DNA of 64,000 nucleotides from Bretschneidera sinensis (taxonomy: Eukaryota; Streptophyta; Magnoliopsida; Brassicales; Akaniaceae). The notes under the pieces are model-generated. The model was not told where the DNA came from and did not search any database. It was given only the letters and a program-made list of their open reading frames with translations. This document shows, one piece after another, positions 24,383 through 35,900 of the stretch. How positions within the stretch are numbered: position 1 is the stretch's first letter; every line of letters starts with the position of its first letter. The stretch covers positions 140,999,001 to 141,063,000 of the forward strand of contig CM043698.1 of NCBI GenBank assembly GCA_023935145.1, read 5' to 3'. The position numbers and the translations under genes were made by a program.

Positions 24383-27300
24383 ATGGCTGGTAGTCGTGGT
24401 CGTGGTTGTGGTCGTCGCGGGCAGGTTCCGAACGAGAAAGCCCCACGTCGTGATCGTAACATTCAGGATGTGATGATTGAAGATTTACAGAGGCAAGTTG
24501 CAGAGTTAACCCAGTATCTAGCGGCACAGAATTTCGGTGATCGCGAGATGGAAGATCACGATTCCGATTCCAGTTTCGAAAACCCGCATCACAATCCTGC
24601 TCGATTCTGGGAGCACCGTGGTCAGGAAGAACATTATGGAGACCTCGGTTTCAGAGTGGATCTGCCTGAGTTTTCTGGTACGTTACAAGTCGAAGGATTC
24701 GTCGATTGGTTGAATGAAGTGGAGCGTATTTTCGAGTATAAGGAAGTCCTAAATTTTGTCAAAGTGAAACTGGTCGCCATCAAACTCAAAGGCAGAGCAT
24801 CTGCGTGGTGGGAGCAGTTGAGGTGCTCACGCGACCGACAAAGCAAGGCCAAGATCATAGATTAGGAGAAGATGAAGGGTCACTTCCTTCCCTTCGGCTA
24901 CACTCAAGCCTTGTTTCAGCGACTTCATTCGTTGAGGCAAGGCACGAGATCGGTGGATGATTACATGGAGGAGTTCTATCAGTTGATAGCCCAGAATGAT
25001 TTATCCGAGACAGAGGAGCAGATGGTGGCACGGTATTTGGGGGGATTACGGCAGCCCCTGCAGGATGTCCTCAGCCTTCACTCGCTGTGGACCGTTTCTG
25101 AAGCATACCAGCGTGCACTTGCAGTGGAAAAACAGCAGAACAGGAGGGCAATGAACCAAAGCAGCGATCAAAACAATCGGCCAGTTCGCCCTCAATAATT
25201 TCGTCCTGCCCAGCAGCCACCCCAAGGTAACCCTAGCTCAAATATTAGATGTTTCAGATGTGGTGAACAGGGACATAAATCGACTGAGTGCATGAACCCT
25301 GCTAGTCAGAAAGGCAAAAATATCCTAATTGAGGATGACATGGTAGACGAAACTGAGGAGATTAGAGAGCATGTGTATGACGATGATAAAGATGGAGATG
25401 TGTTGTATGGAGATGGCCATGATACCTTGGTTGTTCGTAAGAGTTTACTGACCCCCAAGGGCGATACAGAGGATGATTGGTTGAGGACCAATATTTTCCA
25501 CACGACCTGCACAGTTACAGATAAAGTCTGCAAGATGATCATTGACAGTAGTAGTTACGAGAACGTAGTGTTTGAAGAGACTGTCCAGAAATTACAGTTG
25601 AAGACAAATCGTCATCCCAAGCCGCATAAATTGTCGTGGTTGAATAAATGCAGTGAGGTAACAGTAGATAGGCGATGCCTAGTATCTTTTTCGATTGGTA
25701 GGAAATATTTTGATAATGTTTGGTGTGATGTTGTGTCTATAGATGCTTGTCATGTATTGTTAGGCAGACCTTGGCAGCATGATCGTAGGGTTATCCATAA
25801 TGGGCAAAAAAATACCTATTTCCTTAGCATCAAAGGGAAGAAGAATGTGTTGGCACCTCGTCGAGAAGGAACCACGCCTACCCTGGTAGCTAGTAATACT
25901 AATCTACTTTCGATGTCCAGGTTTTTAGCTGAGATTGAGCATGGAGATGTGGTCTATGCTTTGCTGCCTTGTGGGGATAGTGCGACAGACATGAATCCAG
26001 AATTACCATCAGAGGTGCAGCAGTTGTTAGCAAAGTTTTCTGACCTGATGCTAGAGGATCTTCCCCCTGGTTAACCACTTATGAGGGATATTCAGCATCG
26101 GATTGACCTTGTTCCGAGATCCAGTTTGCCTAATCGACCGGCTTATCGCCTTAGTCCCAAGAAATCTGAAGAGCTGCACGACAGGTGGTAGAGTTGTTGG
26201 AGAGGGGTTACGTTCGTGAAAGTATAAGCCCATGCGCAGTTCCTGCCCTACTAGTGCCAAAGAAAGATGGCTCTTGGCGTATGGGTGTTGACAATAGAGC
26301 AATCAACAGGATTACAGTAAAATACAGGTTTCCAATTCCCCGCCTGGGTCATGCCTTTTGGGCTGTCCAATGCGCCGAGCACATTTATAAGATTTATGCA
26401 TCAGGTTTTACAGCCATTTATAGGAAAATTTGTAGTAGTTTACTTCGACGACATCCTCATTTATAGCCCGACGTGGGCGTCGTATTTTGATCACCTCCGT
26501 GCTGTTTTTGATAAGTTGAGGATGAAGTGTCTATTCATCAATCAGAAGAAGTGTTCTTTCTTCACCACCACTGTAACGTTTTTGGGGTTTGTTGTGTCTA
26601 CTGATGGTGTTCATGCCGATCAGTCGAAGATAGATGCGGTCTTGGAGTGGCCCAAACCGAAAACCTTGCACGATGTCAGAAGTTTCCATGGGTTGGCATC
26701 CTTTTACAAGCGGTTCATCAAAAATTTCAGCACTCTGATTGCTCCTATCACAGAGTGCCTGAAGGGACGTGATTTTCAGTGGTCCGGGGAGGCAGAAACT
26801 AGTTTCCAATTGGTCAAGCAGAAGATGACAGAGGCACCAGTTTTGGCACTTCCTGATTTTGAAAAGGTGTTTGAGGTAAACTGTGATGCATCTAGGGTTG
26901 GCATTGGTGGTGTTCTGAGTTAGGAGGGATACCCAATAGCTTTGTTCAGTGAAAAGCTGTCAGGATCCAAGAAGAATTATTCCACCTATGATCTGGAGTT
27001 TTATGCCATAGTTCAGTCCCTGAAGCATTGGTATCACTACCTAGTGCAGAGGGAGTTCATTCTTATCACTGATCATGAGGCCCTGAAATACATCAATGGC
27101 CAACACAAGCTGAGTAGGCGGCATGCCAAATGGGTGGCGTACTTGCAGGAGTTCACATTTGCACTAAGGCACCAAGCAGGAAGTCTGAACCGTGTTGCAG
27201 ATGCACTAAGCCGTCGTACATTACTCCTCTCCACCATGAGCACCAGAATCGTTGGATTTGAGGTTTTCCCTGATATGTATGCTGTCAATCCTTTTTTTGG

Positions 27301-28613
27301 GAGGATAATTCATGAGGTAACTGATGGTCAACGATATGATTTTATTTTGCATAATGGTTATCTGTTTCGTGGATTACAGTTGTGCGTTCCAGATTGTTCA
27401 CTAAGACAACAAATTATTAGTGAACTTCATAACGAGGGACACTTTGGGCGGGATAAGACGTTGGCTTTGATCTCTTATAACTATTATTGGCCCAAATTGA
27501 CCAGTGACATGGCTCATCATGTGGAGTGTTGTTATGTGTGTCATCGGTCCAAGGGAGTTCTCATTAATGCGGGCCTGTACACACCTTTACCTGTACCTGA
27601 AGGCCCTTGGTTTTATGTCAATATGGACTTTGTGTTAGGCTTACCCCCTACCCAACGGGGCTTGGATTCTATTTTGGTGGTGGTTGATAGATTTTCCAAG
27701 ATGGCCCATTTTATACCTTGCAGGAAGACAATGGATGCTACCCGTCGCTCATCTTTACTTCAGGGAGATTGTGTGTTTACATGGTGTTCCCCGATCCATC
27801 ACTTCAGATCGTGACACCAAGTTCATGAGTCAGTTATGGAAGATTTTATGGGAGAAGCTGGGGACGAAGTTGAATTTTAGCAACGCCTACCATCCTCAAA
27901 CAGATGGTCAGACCGAGGTGATGAACTGGAGTTTGGGAAACCTTTTGAGGAGCTTAGCAGGAACTAAACCAAAGCAGTGGGATTTGGCGTTACCTCAAGC
28001 AGAATTTGCCTATAACAGATCGAAAAACAGAACCACGGGAATGAGCCCATTTGAGATTGTCTATGGTCAGAATCCATCCGGGGTGCTTGACTTAGCCCTT
28101 ATTCCACGTGTGGGTCATTTGAATCACAAGGAAGATGAGATAGCAAAACATCTTTGAGGTATCCATGAGCAAGTGAAGCTGGCCATTCACGAGAGTAATG
28201 CCAAGTACAAGGCTCAGAACGATAGTCATCGTCGTCAGATACTTTTTGATGTTGGTGATTTTGTTTGGGCAGTATTAACTCGCGATCATTTTCCCGTGGG
28301 AGAATATAATAAGCTTAAGGAGCGAAAAATTGGACCCTGTGAGATCCTACAGAAGATCAATGATAACGCCTACATATTACGTCTCCCCAGTCATTTGAGA
28401 ACTTCTGATGTCTTTAATGTGAAACACTTGAGTCCTTGCTTTGGGGATTCCGATGAGGCTATTGTGAACTTGAGGATGAGTTCTTTCCAACCTGGGGCGA
28501 CTGATGCAGGAGGATCCGAGTCAGATGATGATGAGTTGTCAGATAGTACATTGTTGGCATTGAGATACCTTAAGTTAGCAGATCGGCGCAAAGATAGCAA
28601 GTGGGCTACCTAG
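24383..28613 (+). pseudogene. Element E gag-pol remnant
   Basis: Gag starts at 24383 (MAGSRGRGCGRRG) with LPEFSGTLQVEGFVDWLNEV, a stop near 24863, and a zinc knuckle CFRCGEQGHKSTEC at about 25255-25295. The protease motif is IIDSSSYENVV, where D-S/T-G is usual. RT is damaged: the segment between RFPIPRL (near 26330) and [13 protein letters not shown] (near 26350) is missing, which removes the first catalytic aspartate. [10 protein letters not shown] remains at about 26440. RNase H has TDHEALKYI. Integrase has an HHCC-like H-H-C-C near 27430-27545, ITSDRDTKF near 27800 and HPQTDGQTEV near 27895, separated by a frameshift near 27770. The frame ends at 28613, inside the 3' LTR. Confidence 0.9.
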
Positions 28614-29051
28614 ACCAGTTTACATCGTTCAGCGAGCCACGAGCTCGGATCGGGTCCCGGAGACCCTAGTCTGATTGGGAACGAGCTTCCGGGCAAAACT
28701 TTTAAGTATCATCATTTTTAAGCCAAAAAACGACGTTTAGGCCCTCAATTTGGCAGTTTTAAATTTTTAAGAAACTTTTTATTTTATTTGCAATTACCAG
28801 TTTTTAGGAAACTTTTAATGTTATTTGCAATTATTTTGAATTCGGCCTTAATTTAATTTTCCTATTTTAGTTTAACCTTATAAATAAGGTTTTAGGGTTT
28901 AGTAAACATTATTATTTATTTGCATAATTTTGAATAAAATTCAGAATTGTTCCTCTGTTTTTTCTAGGGTTTTTCTCTTTGTTATTTTATTCCCTGTGAA
29001 TTATTTGTTGAAAACTAGCCTGCAGAATAATCGTTATTCTGCCCGACGTCA
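28502..29051 (+). repeat. Element E 3' LTR
   Basis: TGATGCAGGAGGATCC to CCCGACGTCA, 550 bp. The last 112 bases of the pol frame, including its stop, lie inside it. Confidence 0.9.
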
Positions 29052-29440
29052 AATTCTGACATTGGTGACAGATATGGAAGACTGGGCGTTGGGAGGAGCA
29101 ATGAATTTTGCAGCAAATATAGGTTTCCAGCAAGTAGTTTTTGAAGTGGATTGTTTACAATTTTTTTCAGGCAATCACCACCTCCTCTAAGGATTGTTTG
29201 GCCTCGTTTGGTGGCTTGGTAGATGACATCATGCAACTGGGGTCTCTTTTTTCAATGCATTTTCTCTCATATGAAAAGGAATGGCAATAGAGCAGCTCAT
29301 CATTTAGCTAAGATGAGGCTTGATGGTGTTACTACTAGTTATTGGTCTGCGGAATTTCCTGTTGAGTTTGACACTATTGTTTTGGCTGATGCTTTAACAT
29401 CTTGATTAATGAATTTCATATTTACACTAAAAAAATTCTA
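29052..29440 (+). mobile_element. LINE D, segment 4 (RNase H end and 3' tail)
   Basis: Continues the RNase H domain: MEDWALGGAMNFAANIGFQ, FEVDCLQFF, and then KRNGNRAAHHLAKMRL, the C-terminal RNase H signature of plant LINEs. It ends with a short non-coding tail and A-rich bases near 29430-29440. Confidence 0.8.
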
Positions 29441-31112
29441 CTCCTATTGAAATTACTAAATGGCATTACCAGAGAAATGGTATTATTGATTCTAGTTGAC
29501 AGTCCAAAATTGGAAATGTAATTTTTTTTATAAAAAAAAATAAATAAAACTAAATCCAAATTATAACATATACATTTTAAAAACTTAGTTCAATTTTAAT
29601 TTTTTATTCTAATAAAAAGAATTTGGTCCTTTTGTACTAAATATTTTGATTATATATCAATTACAATTGTACGGCGTTTACCTTACGTTATACGCTATTA
29701 TTCATCCCTTAGTAAACGAAAAGCATAGCTCGAGAGTTGGAGACTAGGCTATTAATTTGGAGATTTATTGCTGACTTTTATTTGACCTGGAATTTATGAG
29801 TAGACTATGACTATGACTTTTATTTAGAGATTGGACTAAAAAAGAAGAAGAGAAGATTAATAATTAAACAACAACAACAACAAAAAAAAAAAAAAAAAAA
29901 CAAGACAAAGGGGATAGTATTAATAAACCTTTTGTCTTGAAGAACCGGTGGATTTTCCATCACATATCTACAGTATTAATAAACGTAGAGCACCCCCTTT
30001 GATCTCTCATCGAAATCTCAGTTTAACCCTTTTTTAACAACTATTAATTAACATGTTAAGTGCATTAATAGTTATGTTGTCCAACCGGCATATTAATAAA
30101 TGACTCGTAACTTTGTGACTATCAGTGTATATCTAACTAATCACTTAATTTTATATATGTTTCCACAAAATATTAACTTTTTTATTAGAAAAGGTACACA
30201 TATGTGGTAAAAAAATTTATGGCAATTGAATTATTCATAATATTCTATCCATCAAAATCAGATGTGATTACAAAAGGCACTGTCCTATTAATTATTAGCC
30301 TTCAAGAATTAGACATGCATAAAGAAAAAATAATTCAATACTCTATAAATAAATGAAGCTTATACTCATAGGCAAAAATTCTTAATATGACCAACATTAT
30401 TCCTCTTCACATGTATCACATAAAAAATAAATCAAATAAGTAACTTGCGTTTCTCCAAACAATACGTTACGTAGTGAAAATATATCAACCCTATAAAATT
30501 TTTAGCCCATAAAAACATATGATTTGATAAATATATTCTGCGTTATTTGGATTTGGTTTTAAGTCAACTTAAAACACTTAATTTAACTTTAAATTGGCTT
30601 AAAGCCAAACCCAAACAACGTTGTGACGTTATAGTGTTATTATAAATATAATTAAATCGCATATGGTTCATAATAATTCATGTAGGGCGTTTCGCACAAT
30701 TATGGAAGTAATTAAACTCTACCAGTGTAACGATCTCATGGTTACGACACCCTCAGGATACAACAACTCAAAGTTCTTTTCATTATTGCTCAATGATACT
30801 TACATTGTATCATTGAGTCAAAACTTCACCATACCATGTTTTTTTTACCTATAAAATAAAAATAAAGAAATATAAATTAAAATGAGGAGAAAGAATAGAA
30901 TTGTGTTTTCCTTTACAAAGGCACGCAAATAGTCTTATTTACGGCACCCTAGTGAAGCAACTCCCAAAAGGTGACTTAATTGACTTATTATGAAATGTAA
31001 TAAACACTAAAAGTAAATATAGTATGATGACACATAAATATGGTCTAATATCCTTATCATTAAAGGTATAATCATAGTAAATAGGATATAACGGTTTCAT
31101 TGACTAACCCTT
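29441..31112. other. AT-rich intergenic DNA
   Basis: No gene was seen. It contains a CAA/poly(A) run at about 29868-29900 and a small foldback at 30541-30620. The rest is unstructured AT-rich sequence. Confidence 0.6.
30541..30620. repeat. 80-bp foldback (mini-MITE)
   Basis: The left arm CGTTATTTGGATTTGGTTTT and the right arm GGCTTAAAGCCAAACCCAAACAACG are imperfect reverse complements across nearly the whole 80 bp. The structure is almost all stem. The flanks TTCTG and TTGTG could be a decayed 5-bp duplication. Confidence 0.6.
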
Positions 31113-31331
31113 AATGGATTTCTTGTAATCACAATTGGGTTTTATAATTACCAAGCTCATACTCATAAGCCCATGTACACAAGCCCAATGGATTTCTTGT
31201 AATCACAATTGGGTTTTATAATTACCAAGTTCATACTCATAAGCCCATGCACACAAGTCCAATGGACTTCTTGTAATCACAATTGGGTTCTATAATTAAG
31301 CTCATACTCACAAGTCCATACACACAAGCCC
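31113..31331. repeat. Three-copy 74-bp tandem repeat
   Basis: Copies start at 31113, 31187 and 31261, each opening AATGGATTTCTTGTAATCAC (third copy AATGGACTTC) and ending in CACACAAGCCC or close to it. The third copy is a few bases shorter. It lies about 1.7 kb upstream of the UBP14 start codon. Confidence 0.85.
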
Positions 31332-31339
31332 ATGAAAAT

Positions 31340-31890
31340 ATAAATAATTTTTTTATCAAAATATACAATATTATATTTTTTAATCAAAATATTTTTCAAA
31401 ATCGAAATTATAAACTTTCACTCTAAGTGACCATTAAACTAATTCGAATGTGTAACATTCTGAGAAATTGACGAAATTTTGAATGAAAATTTTACTAGTT
31501 TCGTAAAATCAATGTAAATGAGTGTAGATGATGACATTTTTTATGCTTATCATTTCAAATAAAAATGTTGAATTTTTCATCAAAATTTCTATATCTTTTT
31601 AGTCATTTATTTTTAAAATTGAAATTACAAACCTAGATTACGAGTGAGCATCAAACAATTTCGAGCACATAACAATAGTGAAATTATGAATAAGGATTTC
31701 ACAAATTTCACGAAATCAATGAAAAAGGAATGTAAATGGTGACTTTTTTAACACTTCAACCATTTCAAATCAAAATCGAATACCATTAAAATTTTCATCA
31801 AAATTTTATATATCTTTTTAGTCAAAATCTTTATCAAAATCAAAATTATACTTTGGCTACGAGTGACCATCAAACGATCACTCACAATTG
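31340..31890. repeat. Diverged ~218-bp tandem repeat, about 2.5 copies
   Basis: The landmark GAGTGACCATCAAAC-like segment recurs at about 31425, 31642 and 31861, and a TTTTTAGTCA/AATCAAAATTT segment recurs at matching intervals. The spacing of 217-219 bp is constant although the copies differ a lot. Confidence 0.6.
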
Positions 31891-32986
31891 CTTTGCGGAT
31901 GAAATCATGCTTGTTGTTATAAAGTTTTTTTCATCGTGTGTCCACACCTTTTAGTAACATTTTTACTTTCCTCGATAGTGTTTTCAAATTTTCCCAACAA
32001 AATTTAATGTTAAGAATTCGATGTCAATTTTGTGTATATAATAAAAAACTGATACTTGAACACTTGTCATTCAAATTAAATATATCTCCACACATAGGTG
32101 TTGTTTGAATCCCATTTAAAGTGGGATCCCAAAGAACTCCACAAAAGTTAGTGAAAAAAATGTTAAAAGATTTTTCTAACACTACATAATGCCAATAAAC
32201 TCCTCTGAAGATTAGCAACGAACTTTAAGGAAAAAGTGCAATTTAGTTTAAATTAGTTTAATTTAAATTAATTTGAGCTAAGGCACTTTGAACCAATTTG
32301 AACTAATTTACTTTAAGCTAACTTTAATATAACCCATACTTAGCCTTTAAAATGATTATTTTGGATGTCCGAATAATAACCGTATTGTATAATGGATAAG
32401 TTCAAATAGATTTCTTCAAATAACATTATTAATTAATTATATCTTTATTTAATGTTAACACCTGATACTTGCGGCACAAGAAAAGGTAAAAAAAAAGTAA
32501 TACATTAAATTCACGTTGTAGAGAATTTTTATGCGGTGTGGACGATTCGAAGTTTTTTTTTTTGTGATAGTAATATAATTTTATCAACTAAACTATTTTT
32601 TAAAATTATTTTTCAAATATATTCTCAATGTACCCTTCTTTTTAGTTTTTACCAATAACTTTTAATTTTTGTATTTGTGTGTTAAAAGTAAAGGTTTTTT
32701 TTTATAAATTTTTTTTTATTTAAAAAAAGGTTTTGAAAATTGAATTTGAACCTTCTTACATGCATAAAAGTAAAAAAAAAAAAAAAATTCGAACCTCCTC
32801 AGAGAAAGAGAAGACTTGTTTTCAGAAGTAACATACGGCGTGCTCTTTTAAACCATCTCTTCTCACTCTCTCAAAAATCTTTCGGCGCAAAGAGAGTTTG
32901 CCGTTGCTTAGGGCAAAGAACATTCTCTCTCTCAACAAATACTCTTTCTTGAACAACTCTATATCAATTGATTTTTGCATATAGCG
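31891..32986 (+). promoter_or_regulatory. Upstream region and leader of UBP14
   Basis: AT-rich and without genes. From about 32800 to the ATG the sequence becomes CT-rich (CTCTTCTCACTCTCTC, TCTCTCTCTCAAC), the usual look of a plant 5' leader, so the transcription start is probably near 32780-32810. A TATA-like TTTATAAATTT lies near 32700. Confidence 0.4.
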
Positions 32987-35900
32987 ATGGAGATGGAGAC
33001 CTTAAACCCTATGGAGCTGCTCCGATCCAATCTTTCTCGGGTTCGGATCCCGGAGCCGACCAATCGTATCTACAAGCAAGAATGCTGCATCTCCTTCGAC
33101 TCCCCTGTAATTTCTCCGCTTGTCATCCCCTATTTCTACTATTTTCCGTTTGGTTCTCGAGAAACTTCGTAGGAAAAAATTATATAAATAAATGCAGCAT
33201 GATATTCAGACCGCTATTAGCTAGACTCACATTTCACTTAAAACTTACCCAAAATGATATTGAAAATTGTTTTCTCTTGAAACTTTGTGCTGCTATGGTG
33301 CTATTGTGATGGTCCTTATTCATTTTGAGTTTGTTGAGGTTTGAGTTATTTTGACCTTGTTATTGTTTTGCTGCCGAGAATTTGTGGTGAACGACAGGAA
33401 AGTACTAGGTCTTTTGCAGATTGAGTCCTATCGCAGAAAATGAAGTTAACTGCATCAATCAGTTTTGTTAACTAGTAATTAGGGGGCTAGTAATTTGACT
33501 AATTTTTAGTAAGATTTCTTCCGCTCAGCTACTCCATTTTGGAGATTTTTGTTTTATGTTTTCACCATCAAATGAAGAACTTTGTCAATTTCTTTTGGAA
33601 TTCAGAGCTGCTTTTTTCAGATTCTGATAGGTTTTATGTATTGTTAGTGTCCTTATGAATCTTTTTTTCTCTCCAATCCTTGCCCGAATGCTGAGAAAAA
33701 TGTTAGAAAAGAAAAGTAGTCAAATCCAATTTAGCTTTAGCATGGAAAGCTTTCTAGATATTAAGATCATCATAAAGCGTACGGTTTGTTGTTTTTCTTT
33801 GTCTCTTTTTTTTGTAAGTGTGTTTTCTTTAGCCTCATCCATATTAAATCTCTGATTTATCAGTTGCCAGGGAATGTTGTGATAGATTTTGTTTTCTCCA
33901 TTTGAACATCTGGTTCTTGGAGGTTTTGTGATCTAATGATGATTTCTATTTTGGCTTCACTAATTTCAATCAATAAGAGTTTTAGTTCTCTCATTCTCAG
34001 AATCTAAACACTGAAAACTAAGATTCAGGATTTGTTGGCCTTGTAACTGCTGAAACTTGTATGCTTTGTTCGTGGTGTTGTGATGAATTCCAGAGATCTG
34101 AAGGTGGGTTGTTCATCGACATGAATACATTTCTTGCTTTTGGGAAGGATTATGTGGCTTGGAACTACAAGAAAACGGGAAACCCTGTGTATTTGCATAT
34201 AAAGCAAACAAGAAAATTGGTTCCTGAAGATAGGCCTTTGAAGAAACCGACTCTCTTGGCTATAGGTATTTATACTTTTACCATTCTATGCATGTGACTT
34301 TGATGAAGTTTTTAACGTGTTTAACCTTACATCGTTCAGCAATGGTTTGGTTATTGGTTAATGCATTTCTACATTTTTCTCGTTGCTTTTATAGCATTAC
34401 AATTGTTAGATATCTAAAAGTTGAATTGAAGTCGGGGATGAAACTGTATGATTTGCTGATTTTGAGATGTAAGTAGAAGTTACAAGTTTTATGTAGAGTA
34501 CTCCAATATTAGGAGCTGTAGAAACTGATTCTCATTTTTACTTATTTAAAAAAGGGAGCTATAGAAACTGCTCTTGAGATTCAAATATCCATTTTAACAT
34601 GCCTGAGGACATTATGAATGTATAGACCTAAGTATGTTCTGCCAACTAAATTAAAGAAACTCATTCTCCCTCTTCAAACATCTGAAAAAATGGAGAAAAG
34701 AAGAAGGGAAAAATTGCAATGAGTGAACCTGTAGTTTATGATATATTCCTTTCTAGTTTCTAAGGAAATGGTGTCAATTTGTGGTTTTTATTTATCCTTC
34801 TATTTTTAATATTTGGCTTCCATAGCTGTGATGATTCATATTTTTTTTATAAGTGTGATGATTCTTATTGATGTTGATTTCTTTTTAGTTCATTTTTTGG
34901 CCTCGAGATGGAAGACGAAGTGGATAATTTTGCCCCTTTTAGTGCCCGTGCCCAATATAGAGGAATTATTTCTGTCTTGGCAATTTGTAGGCCTAACCAT
35001 AGAATAAGTACAATCGGAAGGCAAGTTGGTTTTCTTCTCTTTTTTCCTTTAAAACCACAAGAGCTTAAGAGTGACTTCATAAAGTTACTCTTTTGAGAAA
35101 GAAGGTACATATTTTTGGTAAAGAGAGTTTTCATTGATACATTTAGCTCAAAATGTTAGTACTTGGAGGAGCAATACCAATCCATTATTTAACCCCCCGG
35201 GGTAGTCCAGTGGTAAGGGCGAATTTGGGGCTGTGTGGTAGGCGCACGGTTCTGGGTTCGATTCCCCCTGGGATCAAACTTGTGATTGCAGTGGAAGGCC
35301 GCGTTAGGGGTCGGCATGCTATCCTCCCCCAAGTTTGGGCCTATAGGGCGATGTCCAAAGTGGGCTTGGTCCTAGAGGTTCCTGGGTTATAAAAAAAAAT
35401 ACAAATCCATTATAACCTTTGAATCTTTGATTTTAGGGTAGGGACTATCTTACATGGAGAAGGCTGTGGTAATGTGAAGAGAAACACACATTTTTTTTGA
35501 AAAATATGAGAAGAAATCAAGAAAGAAGATAAACTTATGCAACCATGCCCGTTAAGCCAAAATGGCCCAATATTCCAATAATCAGAGTGTACTTTTGTTG
35601 GAGTAGTATTGAACTTGTTTGTTAACTCTTTGGAAGCTTTTATTGGCAATAAAGCTTTCCTATAACAAGACCAATGAAAAATGGAAACCATATAGGACTC
35701 AATTTTAACCAAAATATGAACTTTATTATAAATAGCTGAAGCTCAATTCTTTGACTCCCTCTCACCAATCTTTGTTTAGTTCTTTTTGTTTCTTTTGGAT
35801 TTTTCTTAGTGCATGTCTTGTATGCTTTCCACGTACATAAGGCTGTGCACACCTTTTTTTCTTCTTCTTGTGATGTTATCAAAGGAAAAGTAACATAAAA

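Larger units (their letters stand above)
23781..29051 (+). mobile_element. Element E: Ty3/gypsy (chromovirus-like) retrotransposon
   Basis: 5271 bp with LTRs of 551 and 550 bp. The flanks are AATCC on the left and AATTC on the right, a 5-bp target duplication with one change. Lifting it out rejoins ASSPI to LTLVTDMEDWALGG in the RNase H domain of LINE D. Gag and pol are in gypsy order (PR-RT-RNase H-IN), and the pol frame runs into the 3' LTR. That overlap and the gag sequence resemble the CRM branch of chromoviruses, an inference. LTRs differ at many sites, so it is an old insertion. Confidence 0.92.

Noticed and set aside
32740..32952. Upstream open frame before the UBP14 start codon
   Set aside because: It begins in an A-tract and runs through the CT-rich leader; no conserved peptide is seen, and the downstream ATG begins the conserved protein.
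35203..35265. A functional tRNA gene, from the A and B boxes
   Set aside because: There is no cloverleaf or acceptor stem, and the sequence continues into a SINE body with poly(A) tail and target duplication.
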